A stretch of 64,000 nucleotides of DNA from Grammothele lineata (lineage: Eukaryota; Basidiomycota; Agaricomycetes; Polyporales; Polyporaceae). Every line of letters starts with the position of its first letter. Position 1 is the stretch's first letter. A program made the position numbers and the translations under genes. Positions 47,442 through 58,109 of this stretch are shown one piece after another. Under the pieces are notes generated by a model. That model was given only the letters and a program-made list of their open reading frames with translations, did not search any database and was not told the DNA's origin. The stretch lies in assembly GCA_002150815.3 (NCBI GenBank), contig NDFF03000003.1, positions 372,001 through 436,000 of the forward strand, given 5' to 3'.

Positions 47442-49152
47442 ATGTCGCGCCGTCCTTCCGAACTCACGAGCCCGACGTCCTTCCGTCGCCCCTCCGTCCT
47501 CGACTCGCCCACCTCCATCTCTCGCCGCCAGTCGGGCACGTCCTCGCGCAGGCCGTCCATCGACCCTTCCAGGCTCATCCCCATAGACAAGTGCGTCAAA
47601 GCGCCTCCATCTCCTTCGCATCGCCCGCTGATCTGTGCGCGCCAGGGCCTCGCACATTGGCGGCACAGATGACTTCAACGTCGTCTTCGTCGGCGCCGGA
47701 AACATCATGTTCGGTCCGTCCCTTGTCCGCTTTCCGTCGTATCGCGTAATTCCGGATTAACGCGACTTTTGCGTCATCGCCCAGGCTCGGACGAGGGTCC
47801 GTGGAACCACTCTTTCCGCTTTGAACAGTACGCCGCTCGCTTCTCGTATCGCGTGAGCCACCCTCGTGCTGATCTTCTCGTAGCAAGCTTGGTCCTCGTC
47901 TCAAGGTGGTCGCGCTGATCGACCCCGCCATCGAGCGCGCGACGCAGGTCCTCCAGAAGAAGTGCGAGACCTTCGTGCGCTCCGCGTACGAGAACACGCG
48001 CGTCTTCAAGACGCTCGAAGACTTCGTCCGCAACATGTCCAAGAAGGACATGCCTCGCGCCGTGATCGTCGGCTCCCCGCCCATGTTCCGCGGCACGCTC
48101 CAGCCCGGGCGTGACATCGAGACGCAGATCATGAAATACTTCCCCGGTGTCGCCATGTTCATCGAGAAGCCAGCCGCGACGGGCCCCGCGAGCGAGCTTC
48201 CCGAGGCATTCGCCATAGCCAAGTCCATCTCCGACTCGGGCACGATCTGCTCGGTCGGGTACATGCTCCGCTACCTGCGCGCGATTCAGATGATGAAGCG
48301 CACCATTGAGGACAACAACTTGACCGTCATGGCTACCATCGCGCGCTACGCGTGCGCGTACGAAGCTATTGCCAAGCCCGACTGGTGGGACAAGTCCAAG
48401 AGTGCCGGGCCAATCATCGAACAGGGAACCCATTTCTGTGATCTCTCACGCTACTTCGGTGGAGAGGTCGACATGTCCACTGTCACGGCGCATTCGCTCG
48501 AGTGGGACGAGAATGCAGGTCACCTTTCCAAGATGAGCATCGACGAGACTGCGATCCCGCCTGAGAACAGAATACCACGTGTGACTGCGGCAAACTGGTC
48601 TGTTGCGGTAACAGTGTGCCTTTTGCCTACAGGAAAGCTGATTGGTGCCGTTCCTACAGGAAATATGATAGCGGTGCTGTCGGCAGCTTCATTCATCTTT
48701 GCGCGCTCCAGGGTCATGATTACAGCTGCGAGCTGGAGGTTTACGCAGACGGCTACCAATTCAAGTAAGTGTTTCCGCCCGCCAAGTTAGAATCATCCCA
48801 TTGACCCTGTTCAAGGCTTGTGAATCCCTACGTCCAGCCTGTGCTGTACATTCGCCGTCCCGGAAGCGATCTGGAGGAGACGCACCGCTTTCCCGACGAC
48901 GATCCGTTCTTCTCTGAGATTTCCGTCTTGATCGACAACATCGAGGACATCGAGGAGGACCCTGACACGGCTCAGATTCTCAGTACCTTCGAAGGTCAGC
49001 GTCACCACGGTCCGCCCGGAACGAGTAGATGCTGACGTTTTCTGCGCTTTACCCAAGATGCGTGCAAGACGTACGAACTGACGTGGGCGATCCGTCTGGC
49101 GGCCGAGAAGAGCCGTGCAGAGAAATTGGCGAAGGCCACACCTGCTGCTTGA
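47442..49152 (+). CDS. Gfo/Idh/MocA-family NAD(P)-dependent oxidoreductase
   Basis: Dehydrogenase of the glucose-fructose-oxidoreductase fold, substrate unknown. A Ser/Arg-rich N-terminus (MSRRPSELTSPTSFRRPSVL) with repeated RRPS/SRR motifs precedes the Rossmann fold DFNVVFVGAGNIMFG (GxGxxxxG), RLKVVALIDPAIERA, AVIVGSPPMFRG and the family motif AMFIEKPAATGP (EKP). SVGYMLRYLRAIQMMKRTIE follows, then DWWDKSKSAGPIIEQGTHFCDLSRY with the G-x-H-x-D-type catalytic region. Introns follow IPID, NIMFG, RFE and others; the C-terminus ends KLAKATPAA. The RRPS repeats are likely basophilic kinase sites (inference). Confidence 0.88.
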
Positions 49153-49354
49153 GATCCTAGCGAAAATGGCTGCAAAGGGACATTGCCCGTGTAGATGTTA
49201 TAGGATTTACAAGTGTTGTACGATTCTGCAGGGTTTGTATGTAGACGGACGGATGGACGAATCGATGAGAGCAAACTGTTGCAAGTGTACAGAGGAAGTG
49301 AGGGGAGCATAGCTGTTGCTACAACAAGTGTTCGACCAGGGGCCATGGTCCGGT

Positions 49355-50429
49355 TTAAGACCGTACTGGATCTGTCTGCTGTCTTTTGGCAGGATGGTCA
49401 GAGACCGGCCGATTTTCGACGTTCTCGCCACTATCCTGATCAGCACTCTCTCCTACCTCCTCGCCACCACGCTTACGCTTCGTGCCAGACTCAGCAGGGT
49501 GACCGTTTGGTGGCTCATCAAGCGCATCCACATCTATGATTTCCGTTGACGCAGCGGGGCCAGAGGGCGGACGGTGGGACTTATTATGCTCGTCGACCCT
49601 CCGTTTCCACGCGAGCGCTAGATGCGTGCTGAGCTTAGGCATGGTCTTAATCTCCTGGTCGCAATGCGGACAGGTTAGGGTGGTTTTCAGGAGCGCCTCA
49701 TACTCCTTCCTATCAATGTTGGATTTCTGCATCGATAATCAGCGATCCACGCCTGCGCCGTCCTGGACGGGGAAACGCACCATGGCAAACCAGGATGGAT
49801 CAACGTTAGGTTCGAGCCAAGACAAAACATCATCCAGGTGCAAGAAGAATCCCAGTTTCGGGTGAAACGAGTTGACGTGCTTCTTCGACTTCATAGCCGG
49901 GGCATTGAAGTCGTCCGAGATGATGTGGATGTGCACATGCCTGCCCCAGCCGAACGCCGACCAAGTGAGCAAGGCCGAGCAAGCAATGCGAAAGAGGAAG
50001 CAGGGATGAAAAGGAGAGAGAAAACAAGACATAAACACACATGAGGTGCTTCAGCTTGACACATACGTACTCCATCGACGGTACGGCGTGGAACCCGATC
50101 TGCACGCCCCACTTGAACCCGTACAGGCGCATCATCTCCTCCTCGACCATGCGCTTCACCGCGAGCGCGTCCTCGCGACAGCGCAGCAACAGCTCACGAG
50201 CCTGAGCGTGCGGAAGGGAGCGTAGAAGGGAGCGGAGGTCGCGCAGCTGCTCGGCGCGGTACGGTGGGCGGATGCGCGGGAGGAGGAGGAAGTGGAACCG
50301 CGCCTTGGGGAACTTGTCGAATACGGTGAGCGAGGTGTCCGTGCTCGTCAACAGGGCGGTCGGCGGGAGCTTGGAGAGGTCATCTAACTGCGCGTATGTA
50401 CGCAAGATAGTAAGAAATGGCATCGCCAT
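49355..50429 (-). CDS. HNT3: Aprataxin-like DNA adenylate hydrolase
   Basis: Removes 5'-AMP from abortive DNA ligation ends; nuclear. The HIT domain starts MAMPFLTILRTYAQLDDLSK, with SLTVFDKFPKARFHFLLLPR, LLLRCREDALAVKRMVEEEM, VQIGFHAVPSME and, across an intron, HVHIHIISDDF containing the catalytic HxHxH. KSKKHVNSFHPKLGFFLHLD matches the DNA-binding loop of the family. A C-terminal zinc-finger exon reads CPHCDQEIKTMPKLSTHLAL. The tail is Pro/Lys-rich with a possible nuclear signal GTKRKRGG. The intron before the zinc-finger exon joins WFAM to KSNIDRKEYEALL. No forkhead domain, as in yeast Hnt3. Start is the ATG at 50429. Confidence 0.93.
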
Positions 50430-53400
50430 CGTGGCCGGCGGATTGGGCGCAGAGGCGTTAGAGGTGGTCAGGTCCAAGGAGAGTAGACGTGCTTAGCGCA
50501 TGCAATATACTGCACGAGATGTATCGGGCCACAGCGCGAGCGCTTGAATGTCTATTCAACATCCGGCGCTTGGCCAACCGTCTGCTTACAAGTTAGCTTG
50601 CAGCAACGATTATCGATTATCGTTGGCTCATCATTGCAGCGATCGCCCACGAAGCCAACAATTTCCAGCCTTGTGGGTTGAACCATCCTCGAATATGTGA
50701 CAGCCCAAGCCACTGACTCGATTGAATCAGACGCCCCAGATGAACAAGAAGTAGCATGATGCCTCGAGAACTCCAGCTTCGGGTTGAATGATAACATTCC
50801 GCTCGTGGCTTATGATACCTGAGCTTTAGAATGGGGTCACATAAGGCCCCTCTCTCGCACATACAGATAAATACGAAACTCATGCAAAGGCAGCCTCTTT
50901 TCCCTGTACTTTGCGGGGCTGCTGACTCTACTGGCGAAGCCCGACGACTTTGTGGCGGAGTCGTACAATATGTTTCCGGCAGCGTTGAGGCTATCCTTAT
51001 GTTCGGCGGGACTTTGTTTGATCGCATTTTGAAATAAGGTCTTGAAGGCTCATTCTAGGATCATGTGCCTCCACGGTCGTCCTGACAGACGGAAAACGAC
51101 GAGTAAACGAGGTCCATATCCCCATCGAATCACTGGAGGATTACTATACCTCTGTACGTCCGGGAACGTCTCGGCTCAGATGTCTTATTTAATATATTAT
51201 CTTGCTTCCCTCATCTTAACAACATTGCTCGTACTACTAGGTTGGTATGACGGAGCTTACGCTGGACAGCGACTTGAACCTATCGCAGCAGGATAACCTT
51301 CTTAGTCCACAGCATCATCGTCCGCTCGTCCAGATTGCTCATCATTAATGAGGATTGTCACTTCTCGAAGACGCGTAGACATGTAGTCCCACGTAGTCAG
51401 GTTACAACCACAGTACTCACTTCCCATTAAGCTCAGGGAAAGTTACTATAGTTTGCGGGAATGATACATACCGGTCTACACATCTTTCCAATGCGGTCGC
51501 GAAGTCTTAAGTCTCTTATAAACAAAAAATCGTACCTATATTACGCTTCAACGGCATGGTACCATCTGAGCCGCGGCCTTCTAGTGTAGCGAGCTGTGTT
51601 CCGCTCTGTACAGTCTACTCATCAGATGTGTAATACGAACAGTGGCGATATGGCTACAGGACGATGTCGTGTGAGACGTATGGGTTTCATTGTATATTAC
51701 CGCTCACATGTCCATGAGGCGAGCTTTGTGGATCTCGACATTGAACCTTTCACGTTACTTGGAGAAGAAGTATCAAAACACATGGGCTGGGGAAAGTGCG
51801 ACTAAGAGAAGGGCATGGATCCATGACGCAACATAAGGACGTACCAATCACCGTTTTCTATCCACCCCTTTGTGAATCGGTGGTCAAGAACATCCGTTGA
51901 CCTTCAATGTGTTCGTGAAATCTGGGGTATCGCCACGGGTACGTTGATCGCACAATGAAGCAGCTAGCGAGAGGTCGAAATAAGGGGCGGTGGACGATTT
52001 CGTGGTTGAATGGAAGCGGCACAACGTTGGTGGTCAGAGGAGGAAAATTTCTATCGCGTTCGGAAGGCGCATCTTGAGAGGTTCCTCGATTGAAACGCTG
52101 ACCCACGTTCGTGTCGAATTGAGACGAGTCCCGTAGGGGTCGGAGGTATTGAGCTTCCCTGTTGAGATCAAGGCAGATGATAGTCCAAGACGTCTAGAGG
52201 GATCTTGGTCTGTGGTGAGGTGAAGTCGTCTTGAGTGATCACTGAGATATATATGGTCGTTATGCGTTGAACGGGAAGGGTGACGGCAAGTATAGAGGGG
52301 TGTGAGGGGTGTAGGAGCGGACGATGGGTGCACGAGGGGGTAGCATTGAGACGGGGGTCCCGGAGGGGCAGGTGGGGCGGTCCGGCCGCGATCGCGGAGT
52401 TGTGTTTCTGGCCCACGAGCTGCCGGCAACCAGAGTGGGCGACCGCGTCGCCCCTGCCTCGATCACACCTTCACTCTCGCCACCATGTCCATTGACGTCT
52501 CGTCGTCCAGACAAATACTGGCTGCTGGACTTGACGATCTTCGCGCTTTCATAGCTCTTGCCTTCACCGACGCCCGCCGTCAGCAACCGAGCTGAAAGTT
52601 GCGGTTGAAAAAATCGGCCAGGCCTCTCGGAGGTCTCTCCACACATCAACTTCTTCTTAGCACGCGTTTTGCCTAGACGCATTCGCGTCTACGGCGTTGG
52701 CGTGCAGGGTGGATGTAGGGGCATTCGGAACCGACATGGCTGGCCGGCCACAAACGACTAGCTCGCTGTATTGCCCTCTGTCACCTGGAGTTGCGGGCAT
52801 GTCAACTCAGAGTTTCAGCCCTGCCCAGGACTTATCTGCATAGTCGTCGTCAAGAATCCGCGGACCGAGTCTTCCTAGGCGGAGTCATAACGCGGCTGCA
52901 GATATGCTCAACAACCTCTCGGTGCGTCCTGTTATCGTTTTATTTTCCGGAGATCTTGTGTATCTTGTTGCCCACATCTTCATATCACTCTATTACTGTC
53001 TTCATCGCTGGAGCACATCGGAGCACGCGAGAGATGTTGCGTTTGTTGCGCTGCTCGTTGAGCTTGAGGCTCGCCATTGGGTATCTTTTCACGCGTTTGG
53101 GCTTGTAATTCATTGATTGAGGCAGACCTGTTGTCGGTGACAGTCACAGCACGCTTCAGCATACAGATCGTTCTGGTGTGGAGGTGGTTGTGGTTAGACA
53201 CTGACCAGTCCCTCGGCCCCGACTTTTTGACTCGTTGGCGCCGTGACTTGCGTTGCGCGTGACGCGACGTGACGTGACTCCCGCCTTGTGGCGAGTTTAG
53301 ACGAACTTGAGAGACAGGCCTACGGTCTGCGGGTTGACACTTCAGTCCGAGGCCCCATGGGAAGTCTGTATATTTGGAGAGTGTGGAAGCTATCATTACT

Positions 53401-54095
53401 TCTGGAGTGTTTCGTGCGTCCGAGGGATTATGTGCTCCGCTGCCCGATAGCCTCATTGTACCAGCTGAACGGTGTGGGACTGACACCTCCGTTTTTCCCT
53501 GCTGTTCGATTGCACCGGAGTTTAACGGTATGTAATCTCCTCGAGATCTCAGTGTGTGCAACTCTAACCCTAGGCACGTCCATCTAACATGCTGATGTGC
53601 CCACCTAATGCCGACAGGCAGTCCGGTTCCTCAAAGGCCGTTCACTACATACTGGCAGTGCCTCAAGCCAGTTTCGCAAGGCTTCAGTGTTGCTCGCAGC
53701 GCTTCTTCACGTCTCCTCGGATTCTCTGCGCGGCGCGTGCCCGGAGGAATGGATAAATGGGACAGACGAGCCGTGGGGGAGAGCGACGCTTGCGGTAGCA
53801 TTTGGTGGCGACGAGGCACGAGAAGAGATGGCGCGTGCGCCTGAGCTTCGCGGAGGAAGGACAAATATGTCAAACCGCGAACCAAGCAGGTGCGTATCTC
53901 CAGGGTCGCGTCGTCTTTTACGCACTCTTCGCCATGCCGCGTATTTATTGGGGTCCGCCCTGCCCCGCCTCGTTTTCCTCCCCAGTCCCGTCTTCTTTCC
54001 TCTCCCCGACACGCTCTGAGCGTCGCTTTTCCTGCTCCTTGTCACATTGTATGCTAGGCTCGCTCTCCTGTCCCTCTAAACTCGAGCTTTGATAT
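50430..54095. other. Gene-poor region, no supported gene
   Basis: At 3.7 kb this is the longest stretch without a supported gene. It has lower coding density and more A/T-rich parts (51130-51600). Open frames such as 52260-52682 (minus), 52980-53561 (minus) and 53707-54045 (minus) lack motifs or exon partners. A minus-strand segment near 51870-52010 reads YPWRYPRFHEHIEGQRMF and, in a shifted frame, HRFTKGWIENGDWYVLML, which looks like a broken protein-coding remnant; I cannot identify it. No terminal repeats or transposase motifs were seen. Confidence 0.4.
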
Positions 54096-54767
54096 ATGTG
54101 GCGGTTCGACCCCCCATACCCGTCCTTCACGCTCGTCATGGCCAAGATTGAGTCTCCCAGCTTCGACCCTTCTCGCCTTCCCTCGTACCGGTCCAGCTTC
54201 CTGGAGCGTTTCCACCCTTACCCCCGACCGCCAGGGCTTAGAGCACAGGAGATCATCGTATGTCCTCCTACTTTTCGAGCTCGGCCGTATTGGCGAATCA
54301 ATTTGTCTTCCACGCAACTAGAAGCCCGCGGGTGGTCAATACGGGACGGAGGGTTCAAGCTTTTCGCCGCCGGGGGCTGCTTCGTCGTCCATGGTCAGTC
54401 CTTCCCCACAGCGTAGCCCGGGGTCCAGCGCTCAATATACACTGTACAATCGCTACAAACAGCCACGTTTCGCGTCCACCTGCGAAGAAGATGTAGATAA
54501 GGAAGAGACCAGCATGGAGGAAGATGCTTTGCCTGAATTTGGGGGCGTCGCTAGTGATGTATCTCTCAATCCCGCCGAGCGTTTGAGTCAAAGCAAGCTC
54601 GCCGTCGCATTTTCGGTGGGTTCTGTATGAGATCTGCAAGTCAAGTCGTGACTGACCGGATCTGGCTGCAGGATATTGCTAAGACTTTACGCCGGCAGTA
54701 CTCAAACATGCGAACTACTGGGTTCCTCGCCCGAACCGAGCAAGGAAAGCAGCCTCCTAGCCGCTGA
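54096..54767 (+). CDS. Small unrecognised protein, Ser/Pro-rich
   Basis: Three exons fit in frame: MWRFDPPYPSFTLVMAKIES, LPSYRSSFLERFHPYPRPPG and LRAQEII; then KPAGGQYGTEGSSFSPPGAA, QYTLYNRYKQPRFASTCEED, EETSMEEDALPEFGGVASDV and SLNPAERLSQSKLAVAFS; then DIAKTLRRQYSNMRTTGFLA, ending GKQPPSR. Donors are GTATGT and GTGGGT, acceptors CTAG and CTGCAG. The N-terminal aromatic/Pro part and the basic C-terminal helix look constrained. MAKIES at 54138 is an alternative start. A tatata element lies at the start codon (54090). No function can be offered. Confidence 0.55.
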
Positions 54768-55127
54768 GTTTCCCGTGCGAGTAAACCCCAGCTTTCGTCG
54801 CAGTCAATGCAAAACATCGCAATGTTTGGTTTCCATTCCAGTTTGTTCATTTGCCGTTCACTAGTACTATACCGTCGTCTGCTGTTCGTAGTGCCCGTTC
54901 TTCCTGCTATCGAAAGTAAGCGTAGCGTTGCCGTCTTGATAATCGTTCCGTTATATCCACTGCCATCCTTGTTTTACACCCGACTCACCGTACGTAGTCT
55001 CGCGGCGTCTCATGAAAGGGTGTCCTCACGATGATACATGATATTTGTCGAGAGCTTATCCCAAATAAAAAGGGCTGCAGTGCACAACACCGTATGGCTC
55101 AAACAGCCACTGTTGGCACCAGAGGGT
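54768..55127. other. Convergent intergenic region, no gene seen
   Basis: Lies between the stops of the small Ser/Pro-rich gene (plus) and Csm3 (minus); should contain both 3'UTRs. aataaaaag occurs near 55064. No further coding signal. Confidence 0.5.
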
Positions 55128-56560
55128 CTACGCATACATCTCGTCCCATCCCTCATCGTTCGTCGCTCTCCTGGTTGGATCCTGCCCCACAAGGCTGCTG
55201 CCTTCATGCTGGGTTCCACCGTCTCCTCCCAATGGTGCTGGAGGTGGATGGACCGCCTTTGTCGCTGCCTCAGCTTCCATCTCCATCTCCCTCACCATGT
55301 CCCACATCTCCTCGTCCTCATCTGGGCCCTGCGCAGGTGCGGTCTTTTGGCGTGCTGGCGCTGGCGCATGATCCTGTGGTACAAATGGCTCGTCGGGAAA
55401 GTCGCCCATGATCGCGTCCCACATATCCTCGTCCTCGTCCCTAGCGATCTTACTTGGGGTCGCCGAGGTTCCGTTTGAGGGCCCGGACATGCTACTGGAA
55501 GCCTGTGCAAGGGACTCTTCTTCGCGAAGCATCGCGTCAATGTCAAAGTCGTCGAATCCAGCTTCTGAGGCAGAGGAGGGAGGTACGGATGGCCCTCGAG
55601 AAGGAGAAGAAGGCTCGTCTTCGGTCGCGATCGGTATGTCCGCCTGGTGGTCCCCATCGCCACCGTCGTCCTTGTCGCTATCAGATTCGCTCCCGTCTCC
55701 GCCACCAGGCTTGTGACCGTTGATGAGACCTTTGTCTTCGTCTCGCCAGACACTCAGCGCAACCTGAAGTCACAATAAGGTATGATCCGACAGAGTCAGA
55801 AAGCGAGAACCCACATGCATACGCTTCGAGTGACATAACTTCTCCACGCGCTGTACTGTATCTGAGAACTGTGTGTTCGGGTACATCTCGTGCGCCCAGA
55901 ACTGGTACATATTGAGCAGCCGGTTGAGGTCAGAAAGCTACGTGCCTGTCAGTCTAGTAAATGTGTAGGCGGTGGCGTTCGACGTACTTCATGCCCCTTC
56001 CCCTTCGGTTTGAAGTGTTTTGCTTGTTTGATGAGGGCCGGAAATCCCTTCGGGCCCATTAGCCGTCCCTGATCTATGACTGGCCGTTTCTTCCTTGGTC
56101 CTGCACTACTCGTACCCCCGGACCTCCCTTTCTTCCCCCTTTCTTTACTCTTCTCTCCTTCCGCATCGTCGTCGCCCAAATCGCGAGGGGGTGAGCTGCT
56201 TGGCAGAATCTGGTGTCGAGTGAGTGCAAGCTTCGCCTCTGCCTGCTTCTTGAGCGCGGCAACGTCTAGCGAGGGCCCGAGGTCCGTGAAAGTATCGCCG
56301 TCGGCGTCAAGGTCCTCCCAGAACGCGTCTATGTCAGGTTTAGAGGATGAGGGTTTGGATGCGTAATGTGGTTTGGAGGACGAGGCCACCACGGCTTCGC
56401 CGTCTGAGTCGGAGTCGAGGAAAAGGGCCTGTCGAGGCCGCTTGGAGGACTTCTGGTCGGGCCCGTCAGCTTCGTCGTCGCTTATGTTGATAGGTGCAGA
56501 GCTAGACGCCGTGGAGACGGAATCAGCGGGCGTATCCCAGATATCGTCGAGGGAGGCCAT
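55128..56560 (-). CDS. CSM3: Replication fork protection complex subunit Csm3/Swi3/TIPIN
   Basis: Partner of Tof1/Timeless at replication forks, needed for fork pausing, checkpoint signalling and cohesion. The N-terminus MASLDDIWDTPADSVS begins an acidic Ser-rich region. The Swi3 domain reads PRKKRPVIDQGRLMGPKGFP, ALIKQAKHFKPKGKGHE, LSDLNRLLNMYQFWAHEMYP and FSDTVQRVEKLCHSKRMH, continued after an intron by VALSVWRDETK. The long C-terminal region is acidic with two similar blocks, DEDEDMWDAIMGDFPDEPF and DEDEEMWDMVREMEMEAEA, and ends WDEMYA; these could be RPA- or partner-binding short motifs. Three ACGCGT boxes lie 25-75 bp upstream of the ATG. Divergent from NTM1. Confidence 0.93.
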
Positions 56561-56584
56561 GGTGGGTGTCGGGATCAGGGTGCG

Positions 56585-56635
56585 ACGCGTCCAGTCACGC
56601 AACCCGACAAGACGCGTCGGGTGCCACAGACGCGT
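56585..56635 (-). promoter_or_regulatory. Cluster of three ACGCGT (MCB) boxes between CSM3 and NTM1
   Basis: ACGCGT occurs at 56585-56590, 56612-56617 and 56630-56635, all within 75 bp upstream of the Csm3 start. MCB boxes bind the MBF complex that drives G1/S genes in yeasts; the downstream gene acts in S phase, which fits. Binding in this species is inferred. Confidence 0.6.
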
Positions 56636-56761
56636 CGGTCACAGAGGTCACGGCTCATTTTGCGCGTGACTGAGGCTTGGACGATTGGAGGCCGATCGAG
56701 TGCTTGAAGCTCAAGATTCAAGATTCAAAGCTTGCGGCGTGCGACAGGCGTGCGACAGGGC

Positions 56762-57900
56762 ATGGCACCTTCCAAAGAGACCGCGAAGGCTCTGCCAGAC
56801 CCCGATGTCGCAGAGGGCATCAAGTACTGGCAGTCTCAGCCCGCGAGCTACGATGGTGTCCTCGGTATGTGCCTCCCCCGCCCCGCCCCTTCTCCCCGAG
56901 TGATGCCCATCTCCAGGTGGCTTTGGGACCGGCGTACGTCTTCCCCATACCCTGCCATTCTCCTCAAAGTCTGAACTCTACTGCGTCTGTTCCAGTCGCT
57001 ACCTAGGGTCGACGCACTCGGCTCGCGCCAGTTCCTCATGCACCTCCTCCCCGAGCTCTGCACCGTCCCTTCCGCCGTCCGCCGCCTAACAGAACCCTCT
57101 GCTCCGGAGAGGCGCACACGTGCACTCGATGTCGGCGCAGGCGTCGGCCGCGTCACCGCCGACGTGCTCCTCCACCTTTTTTCGGACGTCCTCCTCGTCG
57201 AGCCCGTCGAGCCTTTCGTCACCGAAGCTGTCCGGCGGGGGACCGTCAGTGCTTCGGGCGCAGCTGTCATCCCTCCGCCCTCCGCGGTGAACGAAGATGC
57301 CTTAGCAGAAGATGGGGCGGAGATCGCTCCCTGGAAGGGCATTCGTGACAAGTCGAAGAGCGTCACCTTCGTGCAGGCCACCCTCCAGGACTTCGACCCC
57401 GTTCGACCAAGCCAGAGTCCGAACACCAAAGTGTTGGGGCGCGTAGGATACGTCCCCGAAGAGGACGACTTGGAGAGCAAGTTCGACGTCGTGTGGTGCC
57501 AGTGGTGCCTCGGCGCCCTGAGCGACGCGGACCTGGTCACGTTCTTTCGAAACTGCAGGGCAGCCCTGCGCGAGCGCGGACTGATCGTTGTGAAAGAAAA
57601 TCTCTGCTCCGAGGAAGGTGGGCCGCGCGAGGTTTTTGACGAGAGCGATTCCAGTATAACGCGGTACGTCTCCTCGTGGACTGTCGACCGCGTTCACGAA
57701 CTGACTTGCAGGTCTCTTGTCCCTAGGTCAGACCTGGCGTGGAAGGAAGGCTTCAAGGAAGCTGGGATGACGTTGGTCTACGAACAAGTCCAGCAGGGTT
57801 TCCAAGAAGGGCTGTACCCCGTAAAGATGTATGTACCCCGTCGGCGCTGTAGGACCATCCACCGAGCGGCTAACATATACGCAGGTATGCGCTGAGGTAG
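56762..57900 (+). CDS. TAE1: Alpha-N-terminal protein methyltransferase 1 (NTM1/Tae1)
   Basis: SAM-dependent methyltransferase that methylates the exposed N-terminal alpha-amino group of X-Pro-Lys proteins. Landmarks: GIKYWQSQPASYDGVLG, GGFGTGSLPRVDALGSRQFL, ALDVGAGVGRVTADVLL (SAM motif I), VLLVEPVEPFV, VTFVQATLQDFDP, FDVVWCQWCLGALSDADLVT, ERGLIVVKENLCSEEG and WKEGFKEAGMTLVYEQVQQG. A 17-nt exon (56917-56933) supplies GFGTG. An insertion of about 40 residues between VEPF and VTFVQAT makes the protein longer than the yeast enzyme. The last codons (MYALR) are completed by a terminal exon near 57886. The ATG at 56762 is the first in frame. Confidence 0.94.
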
Positions 57901-58109
57901 CAAGTGTCGCATTCTGCTTGGAGCAGGCAAAAATGACTAGATTTAGGTCTGGTACGGCGCACTAGAAAAGACCTACGAATACAGAAGATATCCAAAGCGT
58001 GATATGATCAGAAAGCATGCATGCGCACGGTAGCGGAAAAGATTGGGGGGCCGAGAAGGATAGTCAAAGCACGTCGACAGCAATGTCATAAAAGCGTAAA
58101 CGGGAAAAC

